Assembly (NCBI GenBank): GCA_021927905.1 | Contig: BLLK01000022.1 | Span: 62,001-126,000, forward strand | DNA: 64,000 nt | Origin: Chaetoceros tenuissimus | Taxonomy: Eukaryota; Bacillariophyta; Thalassiosirophyceae; Chaetocerotales; Chaetocerotaceae | Reading direction: 5' to 3' | Part shown: positions 21,901 to 30,689 of the stretch, one piece after another | Layout: each line of letters starts with the position of its first letter | Position numbering within the stretch: the stretch's first letter is position 1 | Position numbers and translations under genes: made by a program | Notes under the pieces: generated by a model | What the model was told of the DNA's origin: nothing | Seen by the model: the letters and a program-made list of their open reading frames with translations, nothing else | Databases searched by the model: none

Positions 21901-24521
21901 ATATGATGCAGGCGACAGAGAATAAATTTGGATCGGATCTTTTTGATTCGAATTTTGACCAAAATTCTGCAATTGATGAATTCAATCCTTCGGATATTGA
22001 CGATTCGATTGCCGAATTGGACAGAAGATTAGCTGAACTACAAGCTGAGCAAGAGGAGTTAGAGAGAATGGCAAAGCAGCTCGTGTCTCAAATGAAAGAA
22101 AATATTAATTTGGAAACAAATTCCATTGAAATGTTTGCTTCCGACATAACTTCTGCAGAATCAGCTGATGCAACAAATATAGTGAATGCCATTTACAATC
22201 AGGATAATACAGTGACAGTTTCTCATTCATCGACCACATCTACCCTTGATGCCAATTTTGAGAACATGAAACAGAACTTCCCAAATATGTTTCAAGAATT
22301 TGAAGTTGGCAATTCTTTCATAGACCCTAATGCTGCACCGGCCCTCGAACGAGCAACTGATGTCGCAGCTTTAGTTGCATCTGAAGCAATTGTCACAGAG
22401 AGTTCAGGGTCCATGAATGAAAATTCATCACCAAGAAATGATGATAATGTTCTGAATGATTTTGGTGATGACATGTTTTCGGCAGAGTCTCCTTCTGTAG
22501 ATGAAGTAATGTCTTCGTCAACACCTGCTACTGCAAATGAAGTTGAAGTGCCAACAGATACAATGCAGCCAACAACTTCAGCTGGACAAACTTCGACTTC
22601 GCAAAAATCATCGACTTTGGAAAGCTCTCAAAATGAGTCATTTGATGTGGAAAATAGTGCGATGGAAAAGATTGATGCAGATATAAACAGAAATTTAGAA
22701 GCAAACGGAGGAACTGACAATTTCAACGTACCAGAGGTTGTGGAAACTACATCAACTGATGCAGTAGTATCTTCATCGTCACCAGATACTTCTATTGAAT
22801 TGGAATCAAGCAGGACAATGTCGGTGCAGGATAGTATAATCGCTCCGTCGGAAGAGATCAGAGCATCAACTGAATCGCAGGTAATTGATAAGAATCCGAT
22901 TGAAAATATTGCCGCAGATGTGAAAGCAACTCTAGAAACAGAATCTGAAAATACAGATAATATTATCAACGTTGGTAAGCAAGTTTCGAAAAAGATTGGC
23001 GACTTAAATTTGCCAGAGGCAGGAGAGAAAATAGGAAATTCTGTGGGTAAAATGAAGTCGAAAGCCAATAAAATGGAATATGATTTCTCCATTGATTCAG
23101 GGGTACAAGATCAAATACCAAATGCTCCATCTTTGAAACGAATCAAATTGCCGGAAGTTACTGAGAATTCGAATAAAGCATTGACTTCGATGAAGGAAAA
23201 GTTTGAGTCAGTACAAGGAAAAGTTTCCAAACCATTCGAAGAGGTGCAAGAGAACTTTAATACTTTCAAAGCCAGAAACAACGCAGCATTCAACCTGGAC
23301 CAAAAAGTTGAGAAATTGAAAAATAATAAGATTACAGAGGAGGCAGATCAGTCTTTCATTGGACCAATTAAGGAGAAGATCCAGAATTCCCTTCAGTCTA
23401 CACGCGAGCAAGATTTAGCTAAACAGATTGAGGGTGCACTTTCCAACAATCTGAAGAAAGTAGATGGAACTTTATCTGATAATCTGAAGAAAGTAGAAGG
23501 AACTTTAACTGGTAATCTGAAACAAGTAGAAGGAACTGTATCTGGTAATCTGAAGCAAGTAGAAGGTACGCTTTCTTCTAATGTGAATCAACTGGAAGGG
23601 GCTTTTTCTAGCAATCTGAAGCAAGTAGAGAAAGCGGTGGAAACAAACATTAAGCAAGTGGAAGGAGCTATTACAGACGACGTTTCAGTTATCAACTCCA
23701 AATCCTCTGAAATTTTGGGTAAAGTAGCTGACAGCGAATTTGTACAACAAACTTCAAAACTTACAAAAGAGGTTGCTGAGAGTGAAGCGGTCAAGACTGG
23801 AGTCAAGGTTGCAAAGGACGTTGGCACAACATCTGCCAAGGCCATTTCAACAGCAGTCGAAAGTGAAGCTGTCAAAGGAGTAACCGCTTCATTAAGGAGT
23901 ACAGCTGACAGTATCACAATCAGGGACATTGGCAATGCTTTTATTGCCGCAATCAAATTTATTGGGGTTTTGGTACTGAAAATTTTAGATTCTATACTGG
24001 AAACTTGCAACCAGGAGAGTGTTGCAGAACTTTTCGAAGACACAAGAAGCGCTATTAGCAACACAGCTACTTCTATAGGAAAATCTTTGAACGAGTTCAC
24101 AATCAATGGATTTGATGGGGAATCATTTTCAGATGTATTGCGGGACATTGCTGGGATTGTTGTCCAATTCACGACTGCTATTGGTGCAATATTCACAAAT
24201 ATTTTAGATATTATACTTGAACAGTCAGGTGCAGACGAAAATGCTTCTGAATTGTTACATCATATTCAAGATTCTTTTGTATCCCTTTTTCAAAACATTG
24301 GTGATACAAGTATTCTTGAAGTCATTGAGAATATTGTTGGTCTAGTTGTCGCGGTTGCAAATGTGATTGCCAATCTATTAAGTACAGGCAAAGATTCAGT
24401 AGATGCAGCAATCACCATAAATGGCGATGTTGCATCAGGTACTGATAAACTTGCGACTTTGATGGAAAGTGTAGGGACTGAAATTGTTTCGAGTATGGAT
24501 TCCATCAATATTCCTCTGTAG
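18924..24521 (+). CDS. Giant plastid-type repeat protein (acidic 43/47-residue repeats, 11-residue amphipathic repeats)
   Basis: An intron-free frame of 1865 residues. The N-terminus MKLTIALLVLTFNESIG followed by FSPTRSRP is a signal peptide plus ASAFAP-like site and basic transit region, predicting plastid entry. Residues 49-130 hold about six irregular repeats of the type SSAKNAIDNLE. Residues 397-736 hold about eight acidic repeats of 43 or 47 residues (DNIQSMEDADTMPDVESIS, then ETQMEPVEVDQAD). A charged coiled coil lies near 1026-1063. Residues 1504-1583 hold an 11-residue repeat, consensus GTLSGNLKQVE, typical of 11/3 amphipathic helices that lie on membranes or lipid bodies. The last 200 residues contain three hydrophobic stretches (about 1670-1696, 1736-1769, 1796-1822). 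I do not recognise the family. A structural role at a plastid membrane or plastoglobule is inference. A CRE palindrome lies upstream. Confidence 0.8.
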   Translation: MKLTIALLVLTFNESIGFSPTRSRPTFGIHSKSFQLNSFTNNYLDSLSSSAKNAIDNLESKFPSNAKNAIDNLEESLSSSTTHLIGDVTNSLSSSAKHLIDDVDIPPIPSSAKNIVENVENSIASSAKHAMENYSSHDMQKLLDSITTTTKSITTSRFSLDPALIDAKVLAASKFLEDMLPPAMQELKTKKYDFSNYFDEDGKSKIQVRSDSYFDADGNVVQSRFANVDEKSATTNDIPNSVQSEEITYEETQLGGDGQNMKDIGNNEMQSDSSDGKVVQQALEDPVVEDPYSIQTVESNSEISTQTPTTDGDNLNIQTEEIDPSVPEFKPETINNLDQQGQEMTQTVEESITTEDVMSGNEVTITNEPQIPDIDVHIEETTPENIVQQVLETDTTSSETQMEPAEVDQADTVSVEDNTQAPTIEDNTQSMEDADAILDVDAMSIETQMEPTEIDQTDTASVEETSLQDNIQSMEDAEAMPDVESISTETQMEPVEVDQADTASVEETSLQDNIQSMEDADTMPDVESISTETQMEPAEVDQADTVVAEDNIESSALEDNIQSMEDADTMPDVESISTETQMEPVEVDQADTVSIEETSPEVNIQSMEDADTMPDVESISTETQMEPAEVDQADTVVAEDNIESSALEDNIQSMEDADTMPDVESISTETQMEPVEVDQADTASVEETSLQDNIQSMEDAEAIPDVESISTETQMEPVEVDQAATVVAEDNIQASILEDSIDSAEDCTAEGDPSSVDNIQTGEEVGSLNELSDDTLQKPALEDMVQAGDETMTDADPIIVEKETEFADAEESIQNPNLEDIIQAGDDGDPNVNSFDTETQIGTPVVEDQSDLPQLEDNIMRVNSEDAAPPLLSNEGDSSQELQSENGFIQTTEEELDIDSMYVDKKSIDKSSETEDIFQMEQPVEESKIESDLENTDTSTDTSAYAESSASTVDEQSGVPDVETISQEPPLEEDFFESPEVPAVEFDSASENNMMQATENKFGSDLFDSNFDQNSAIDEFNPSDIDDSIAELDRRLAELQAEQEELERMAKQLVSQMKENINLETNSIEMFASDITSAESADATNIVNAIYNQDNTVTVSHSSTTSTLDANFENMKQNFPNMFQEFEVGNSFIDPNAAPALERATDVAALVASEAIVTESSGSMNENSSPRNDDNVLNDFGDDMFSAESPSVDEVMSSSTPATANEVEVPTDTMQPTTSAGQTSTSQKSSTLESSQNESFDVENSAMEKIDADINRNLEANGGTDNFNVPEVVETTSTDAVVSSSSPDTSIELESSRTMSVQDSIIAPSEEIRASTESQVIDKNPIENIAADVKATLETESENTDNIINVGKQVSKKIGDLNLPEAGEKIGNSVGKMKSKANKMEYDFSIDSGVQDQIPNAPSLKRIKLPEVTENSNKALTSMKEKFESVQGKVSKPFEEVQENFNTFKARNNAAFNLDQKVEKLKNNKITEEADQSFIGPIKEKIQNSLQSTREQDLAKQIEGALSNNLKKVDGTLSDNLKKVEGTLTGNLKQVEGTVSGNLKQVEGTLSSNVNQLEGAFSSNLKQVEKAVETNIKQVEGAITDDVSVINSKSSEILGKVADSEFVQQTSKLTKEVAESEAVKTGVKVAKDVGTTSAKAISTAVESEAVKGVTASLRSTADSITIRDIGNAFIAAIKFIGVLVLKILDSILETCNQESVAELFEDTRSAISNTATSIGKSLNEFTINGFDGESFSDVLRDIAGIVVQFTTAIGAIFTNILDIILEQSGADENASELLHHIQDSFVSLFQNIGDTSILEVIENIVGLVVAVANVIANLLSTGKDSVDAAITINGDVASGTDKLATLMESVGTEIVSSMDSINIPL
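20107..21135 (+). repeat. Tandem 129/141-bp coding repeats with a 270-bp higher-order period
   Basis: About eight copies of a unit encoding DNIQSMEDAD...ETQMEPVEVDQAD occur here. Two unit lengths (47 and 43 codons) partly alternate, and the pair recurs at a 270-bp offset (for example a segment at 20551 repeated at 20821) with almost no nucleotide difference, which points to recent duplication or gene conversion. Confidence 0.9.
23434..23670 (+). repeat. 33-bp coding repeats (11-residue units)
   Basis: About seven tandem 11-codon units such as GTLSDNLKKVE, GTLTGNLKQVE and GTVSGNLKQVE lie within the plastid repeat protein gene. Confidence 0.88.
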
Positions 24522-24956
24522 ACATCTTGTTAAAAATAAAAGGGATGTCTTTTAAAAAAAATAGACTACTTAGGAACATTACTTGTCAAATATGAGTAAT
24601 TGCCAATTACCGAACTACGAGTATTCTCAAACCTGGTGTGGTATGGTATCATCTCATCATCTCATGATTTACAATTTTTCATTCAGAAAGAGAAAAAAGA
24701 ACTTTAGACCTTTTCTAAAATGACGAAACATCTGCTTTCGGGCTAAATAAGTGCGATAAAAGACACATAGACACTTCCCACAAGTTCAAGTTCAACAAAT
24801 AGACGCTTTTCCAGAATAAACCAACCATTTTCATTTGCATTCTGAGGCCTGATCTCAAAGATGAGAATCCACACGATTGAAACACCTCTTTTAGTGAATA
24901 AAATATATAATCGAAATTCAAAACTATCCAAGAATAGATCCAAGTAAAAGAGCAGA
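24522..24956. other. Intergenic region
   Basis: A 435-bp AT-rich spacer after the giant repeat gene. The opposite-strand frames at 24715-25116 look like chance. No RNA gene or repeat is seen. Confidence 0.45.
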
Positions 24957-25286
24957 ATGTGCCTATCTTCGTCTTATTTGCGCGATAAAAACACAACACC
25001 AGCATCAGAAAGTGACTTGACAAGTGGTATAAATATTGACAGTGAAATCGAAGTAATCCTTGACCATAGCCATGGGAAGAATCCCTACCATCAACATAGA
25101 ACTGTGGTCGTCCCATCTACCGGTACTGTATTTGAGGAGTCAACTGCTTCAAAATACCAGGCTTATCATTCAATAGGCACTGATCATGAACTCGATTTTG
25201 AGGATCTTCTCGCAGAAGCTCATGATGCCATTACATCACAGAAAGATGGACGTAAAGAAACAGTAAAAGAGAGCCATCACCATTGA
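24957..25286 (+). CDS. Small hypothetical protein, 109 residues
   Basis: An ATG-started frame (MCLSSSYLRDKNTTPASES) of 109 residues fits between two large genes. It is polar, His-rich (DHSHGKNPYHQH, ESHHH at the end) and has an acidic helix-like stretch (ELDFEDLLAEAHDAI). It has no signal peptide or known motif. It converges on the gene at 25382 with 95 bp between them. It may be a real small gene or a chance frame; length and polar, protein-like composition favour real, but only weakly. Confidence 0.4.
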   Translation: MCLSSSYLRDKNTTPASESDLTSGINIDSEIEVILDHSHGKNPYHQHRTVVVPSTGTVFEESTASKYQAYHSIGTDHELDFEDLLAEAHDAITSQKDGRKETVKESHHH

Positions 25287-25381
25287 AAAATGCAGGCCGT
25301 GGGAACATTTCATCGAAGGTGAAGTTGGACTATATACTATACATTTTTTCATAAAGAAGTAAATTGTACTCCTTATAATTT

Positions 25382-28297
25382 TTAAAATATTAGCGATTCG
25401 ATTCCATAGACAGGAAGGCTTGTATACTGGGTAACCTCTTGTTGTTCTTTCTTGTCATTACTTTCTACAACTTCTTGTGCTTTCTTCATAAGCTCTTTCA
25501 AATTCAAAAGAACCTGGGTCTGCCCTACAGCCGAAGACACTTCCTTCTTCGTCTTTTGAAGACATGAATCATACTTGTTTTCACTGAGGTTCAACAAACT
25601 TGAAATATTTGCATCTACTAATGCTGACAGCCACTGGGAGAGGCAACTTGACAAATTTACATTTCCTTTGTTCTTCTTCCGACCTGCTTTGCGCAAGAGA
25701 TTTGATAGAACTTTCATTAAGACTTCTACCTCACCCTTTGCTGACTGGGAAAGACCATCTTTTAGAGCTGCTCTCAGTAGAGCGGTGTTGCACTTTGAGT
25801 GTGTCACAATTTTTTCTACAAAGAATAGTCTTTGCCCAATAGCAAGTCTCCTCTTAAGGCTTTGTACGAGTTCCTTCTCTTCATGAGAAGCATTTTCCTT
25901 CTTTGAGCTAGCTACTTTCAATCTCTTTGTCAAAACTCTAATACTAGAGTCAGTGTACCATTCATTGTTTTTTGACAAGGCCCAATGTGCATTCAATTCT
26001 TCATCACTGACATGACACAAGATGTAATGCAACATTGTTACTAGCATATGTTCCGGTAGAGCGCCTACATTCTTCTGTAATATTGAGAAAATTAGATGCA
26101 AAGGCAAATGTTCGACCTTTTTCTTTGGTTCTGAAATTGAATCATATGTTTTCTTCATAGAGCACAGTAACGAACGCAGGACATCACTTGTATTCACGTG
26201 AACAGCTTTATCAAAATGGTTACGACCGGACAACTTTCCTGACTCAATAGCTCTAATTAAAGCATCTATTGCATCTTTTTTCTGGGTGACTGTGGTCTTT
26301 GAGTTCAAAATAGTTGCAACAGCAGTAGAGATAATCTTATCTACTACGCACTGCGAAATAGATGTCGATTTTTTCGAAGCTTTTTTGGAAACGGGTTCAA
26401 TAGTCGTTGTCGCATCATCGAGAATTTTGCATAGACTTGCCCTTTTCCCATTTTTGCCCCCATGATACAGGTTGTCAACTCTAGAAACAAATTCAGTGGT
26501 CGACGCATGCTTAGGAGAGGAAATTTGTTTGCATTTCAAATTTGTTGAGAACCAATCCATCATACTAGCTTCTATTGGTGCCAATTCAGGTGAAACTACG
26601 TTTGAGTTCATTTTTGATGTTGTATCCAAGCTAGAAGCTATCGCACGAGCTAAATTGTAAGATCCCTTCAGCAGAGGTTTAGAAATTGCTAAATCTTCTC
26701 TCTCTTTCTCCTCCTTACTATCAAAAATACCAATCTTTGCAAAGCTTACGTGTACATTTCCATCACCCAAGTTCTTTTTAAGAATGCCCATAGTACCGGT
26801 GAACCAATCGGCGACAACGTTGTAACAAAAGCCAGATGAGTCAGTTTTGTCTTCGCCAATTTGATGCACATTGATTCGATGAAGAATGATTGAACGACGA
26901 ACATCATATACTGATAAGAGATTATCAGAAGTCAATACAGCTATGATAGAGGTACTAAGTCCAACAACATCAACAATGGAAATATTCCCAGGCTCCAGCA
27001 GTAGAGCAAAAGGTTCAATGATACATTCTCCATAACGAATGTCGAGAATCGTTCCAAAATATTCCCCATCCGCTTTATACACAAGTCCAACATGGGTAGG
27101 GTCTAATTGCGAGATTCGAATACTTTTATCATCCATATCTTGAGAAATGACGAGTGCTCCTGCTTCTTTTGCATATGTTGCGGATATGCCTTGAAATTGT
27201 GAGTTATCCCCAGTATCCATGTCCAATTCAGCCGAAGTACTACTCATGGATGAAAGAGTAATAACATGTTTGGATAACACAATGCTTCCCTTCATTTTAG
27301 AGTCAACAGACAGAGTTGTAAATGTAATTTCCCCCGTAGTACTTTCTGAAGTTGATATATCAACATCACTCGACTTGCGCTTTTTCCCAGCATTTGTATT
27401 TGAAGAAGATTTGCTGGTAACCGAATATCCTGCAACAGCATAAATACAATCGCTGCTCGTGTCTTTTGCTGCTGCACTTTTGCTTGTGCTTCTGCGCCTT
27501 GATCTAGTAGATAGAGTAGATTCTTTATTGTAGAATCCAATTTGAATCTTTCTTTCGGAAGAAATCAACACGACAAAAACTTGCCCATTGGAAAGTAGAC
27601 CAATCACACCACCTTGGATATCAATTTCCTTTTGTACACCGCCATTCATATTGCCCTTTCCCTTTATCTTGACATTTGAGTTTTTCCTGTAAGGGATAAC
27701 CTCCATGCTTACAACTTCACTAGATAACTCAACCTTTTCAACTAACTTTGAATCCTCATCTTCATCAGGACCAGTTACTTCCTGATCTAAACTCCAAATT
27801 TTCAGAACAGTGTTATTCTTTTGAAGACTAAATACAGATCGGGAATTAGCATCGACAACGGCTCCAATCTTGTCGGAGTTATCAGATTTCTTGGATTTAG
27901 GAAGAAAGGAGCTGCTATCCCCTGGTCGCGAAGAATAAATCCATTGTGACAATTCTTTAATAGGATCGGATGATGTCTCTTTTGTTTCTCCAGGCTTGAC
28001 AGGTTTCTTAGTAGAGCGGTGACCCAAAAGACTGATTTGATGATTTGTGGTAAGGACCAAAGTTGGCTGTTGTTGAGATACTGATGCTATAGATCTTTCT
28101 TGATTCCTGAAAGATTTAAAGCGTTTCGCTTGCGAGACGGAAAGTGATGGGCGACCGATGAAGCGATGTACTATGGAGCTTGTATCTTTATTCGATATAG
28201 AAGTGGCACATTCTTGCCATGAGGAAAAACTTAAAAGTCTCATACTTCTATCTCTAGTGCAATGTTTGATATAAGTATGTTTAATTATCTTTACCAA
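25382..28297 (-). CDS. NOL11-like nucleolar protein (tentative), beta-propeller plus helical C-terminus
   Basis: Single exon, 971 residues. The first 500 residues read like a degenerate beta-propeller: repeats of short hydrophobic strands (VLKIWSLDQ, IIAVLTSDNLLSVYDVRRS), an early LVLTTNHQISLLG strand, and Lys/Ser-rich loops (KKRKSSD) that could act as nuclear signals. The second half is alpha-helical and charged, and the end (LSQWLSALVDANISSLL, then LKELMKKAQE, then VYGIESLIF) is laid out like the C-terminus of NOL11, a t-UTP component of the small-subunit processome needed for pre-rRNA transcription and 18S maturation. Similarity is weak by eye, so the name is tentative. An alternative start is Met19 (MRLLSFSSW). 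The gene lies head-to-tail with the mitochondrial carrier, 261 bp downstream of it. Confidence 0.6.
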   Translation of the reverse strand: MVKIIKHTYIKHCTRDRSMRLLSFSSWQECATSISNKDTSSIVHRFIGRPSLSVSQAKRFKSFRNQERSIASVSQQQPTLVLTTNHQISLLGHRSTKKPVKPGETKETSSDPIKELSQWIYSSRPGDSSSFLPKSKKSDNSDKIGAVVDANSRSVFSLQKNNTVLKIWSLDQEVTGPDEDEDSKLVEKVELSSEVVSMEVIPYRKNSNVKIKGKGNMNGGVQKEIDIQGGVIGLLSNGQVFVVLISSERKIQIGFYNKESTLSTRSRRRSTSKSAAAKDTSSDCIYAVAGYSVTSKSSSNTNAGKKRKSSDVDISTSESTTGEITFTTLSVDSKMKGSIVLSKHVITLSSMSSTSAELDMDTGDNSQFQGISATYAKEAGALVISQDMDDKSIRISQLDPTHVGLVYKADGEYFGTILDIRYGECIIEPFALLLEPGNISIVDVVGLSTSIIAVLTSDNLLSVYDVRRSIILHRINVHQIGEDKTDSSGFCYNVVADWFTGTMGILKKNLGDGNVHVSFAKIGIFDSKEEKEREDLAISKPLLKGSYNLARAIASSLDTTSKMNSNVVSPELAPIEASMMDWFSTNLKCKQISSPKHASTTEFVSRVDNLYHGGKNGKRASLCKILDDATTTIEPVSKKASKKSTSISQCVVDKIISTAVATILNSKTTVTQKKDAIDALIRAIESGKLSGRNHFDKAVHVNTSDVLRSLLCSMKKTYDSISEPKKKVEHLPLHLIFSILQKNVGALPEHMLVTMLHYILCHVSDEELNAHWALSKNNEWYTDSSIRVLTKRLKVASSKKENASHEEKELVQSLKRRLAIGQRLFFVEKIVTHSKCNTALLRAALKDGLSQSAKGEVEVLMKVLSNLLRKAGRKKNKGNVNLSSCLSQWLSALVDANISSLLNLSENKYDSCLQKTKKEVSSAVGQTQVLLNLKELMKKAQEVVESNDKKEQQEVTQYTSLPVYGIESLIF

Positions 28298-28558
28298 TGA
28301 AACAAAACAAGTTTATTTTGATAGATGCATACTGTGTACATTTCTTTGGATGGCCTGAGAGTTTCGTCGGAGGAGGTTCAGTTTTTTTCAATGGTTCTCA
28401 AGGGGTCAACTTTTGGCGGGAAAAACTTACAAAACGAAAATAGCCTATTGACAGCGGGAATGGTCTCCTTGTCATTGGATTTTGCTCGTAAATTATTGTA
28501 TTAATCTTCTCTCTACAGTGTAATTCCTTTCGGTCGTAGATTAATCTACTTTATAAAT

Positions 28559-29705
28559 TTAGCAATCTATTTGATTCTCTGACAATTTTTCCAGTGTGAA
28601 TTCATAAACTGGGAAAATGATGGCATTGACTGGAAAAGCACGTAAAAGAGTAACGTTTAATCCTCGAAAAAAAAACTTCCAACCATGTTCTTGAATAATG
28701 GACTTGTAGATGTGAGATATTCTTCGTTTCTCTATAGGTGTATCCAGAGGTAAAGTTTGTATTTTAGTCTTGATCACATCAAAGGGGTAAATACTAGCCC
28801 AAGTTAATGCACCACTTATCCCTCCGGCTATGCATGATGCAGCCCATGTATGTATAGTACTTCCACCACCATCATCACTTTTATCCAATACTTTCTCCAA
28901 GTTTGATACAACTGTCTCTTTGATGGAATCGTAAGCTGCAAAATATAAGCCGAACGCTGGTACTTCCCTCCAAGCCGTACAAGCAAAACCTCGGTACAAA
29001 CCTCTTAATCCTCCATTCTCAAATATTTGACTGACTGCATCCAATGGACCTTTGTAATTTGTGATTGAAGAAGTTGACTGTACTTGTAATCTGCATTTTA
29101 CATGTTCTGTAGGACAAATTACGAGTGCTTGAATAGCACCCGCGAAAGAACCACAAACAAATGATTTCGATACAGAAGAATGATCTGGTGGTTCATTCGC
29201 AGAATGTTCGTGTTTATGCTCATGCTGAAACAATTACATCAAAGCAAATTCATGAAATATGAGACTGGAAATCAATTCATAATTTTTTCCCAACAATTCG
29301 CTATAGAAAACTTACATTTGGAACATCCTTTTGGAGATGATGTACACCTTCGTCTGCATAAAATAAATCGTCCCAAAGTCTAGAACTTTCTCCATAACTG
29401 CTAAAAATTAGTGCATTCACAACCATTGCGCTTGTCAATGGTGCACCCATCCCTTTGTATAGTTTCAGGATTGATGATTTTGAGAAAGATGTATTTGGCG
29501 TGGTGGCACTACTTGAAGATGTTTGTAGAAGAACTTTGTAGGTGTCGAAAGGATGACCCACAACAACAGATGCCGACCCTGCTATTCCTCCAGCTATGAG
29601 ATCTTGCACAGCATTTATCTGTGGTTCCGACTGTGATAATGAAGGCGAAGATTCTTCACCCTGATGGGAATACGATTGAACTGCTTCCAATGCATCCGAT
29701 GACAT
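28559..29705 (-). CDS. Mitochondrial carrier family (SLC25) protein, ornithine/acylcarnitine-like
   Basis: Two exons, 29705-29316 and 29224-28559, joined in phase 0 by a 91-nt GT-AG intron, give 351 residues. Three carrier repeats are visible with their signatures: PFDTYKVLLQ, PTEHVKCRLQ and PFDVIKTKIQ. Six membrane helices fit the usual fold. The second signature (CPTEHVKCRLQ) is close to that of the basic amino-acid and ornithine carriers (SLC25A15/A29) and related acylcarnitine carriers, so the substrate is probably one of these; sequence alone does not settle it. A His-rich loop (HEHKHEH) is placed at the exon junction between repeats 1 and 2, which is unusual and might bind metal. It is divergent from the OSCA channel gene. 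Confidence 0.92.
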
Positions 29706-30689
29706 TTTGCTAGGTATGATAAAAGAATGAAGAGAAAAGCAAGATGCTAAATTTATTGGTAGAGAGAATGGACAGTGATTAGCATAAAATTCACTGTTGC
29801 AGGTCCAATCGTATTCAGATCTATCACAACTGCTGTTGCATCAAAAGCTTGATATTCTTTTCTCTCTTTTTGCATACCATAGGAAGCCACAGAATATTTC
29901 AATGCGAACGCTTTATGTACCTTTGTCTCAGAACCTGTGTATGCTCATTGATGCAAGCATTGTATCTTGTATTTGAAAAATGACGTCATATTGACACTTG
30001 TAGCATTATTTCAAAGCATTCATTCAGGATTGCCATCTTCATGAATTATCTTCAGTAATCATCTTCAGAACGTAATGAAATTCCAGTTGATGGCAAAATG
30101 AATTTGAATGGTGATTGTAGAAAAGAAGTTTGTGTACTAATAGTACTTATGCATTATTGACAAAGAACAAAAAGATTGTCAATCGCCGTTGGAAAGCAAT
30201 TCCTAACTAAATAGCCGCGCATTTTTAAATTTTGTTCGTACCATATATACGTACGTAGATTTCGTCGAAGCAATGGAATGGGAATCTTCAAACGATTTTG
30301 TGTTATGCAATACATACCATATTCTTGATGACACTCTCGAATAAATAGATTGCAGAAACTAGAAAAGTAAAAGCACAAGATTTTTCTAGTCACAGTCAGG
30401 GAGTGGCTTTGATCTTAGTAGCAAAGAGATTGGCACAGATAGAGGTAAACTTCTTTCCATTCTTGAGCTCTTCGAACTGCCAACTTTTCAGAAATATACA
30501 AAAAACATTTTGCATTTGGACTTTTGAACAGAAAGGATTGCTCAGGAAGGTTCTCGTATTTGCCTTTTGCACAAGCGACTGTATTCCAAATATTTGCTTT
30601 TACAAACTGTAATATATTCATATCCTGGAAATCGGTAGACATATCTAGAATCAACACAAGCTGACAAAAACAAACAGTAGTTTTTCAAC
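29706..30689. promoter_or_regulatory. Divergent intergenic region, carrier / OSCA channel
   Basis: This 984-bp AT-rich spacer carries promoters for both flanking genes. It contains a perfect TGACGTCA palindrome at 29981-29988. The open frames inside are short, overlap one another on both strands and look random. Confidence 0.5.
29981..29988. promoter_or_regulatory. Perfect CRE/bZIP palindrome TGACGTCA
   Basis: Exact TGACGTCA lies about 280 bp upstream of the carrier start and 700 bp upstream of the channel start. It is the second such palindrome in the window. Function is inferred from the motif only. Confidence 0.4.
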
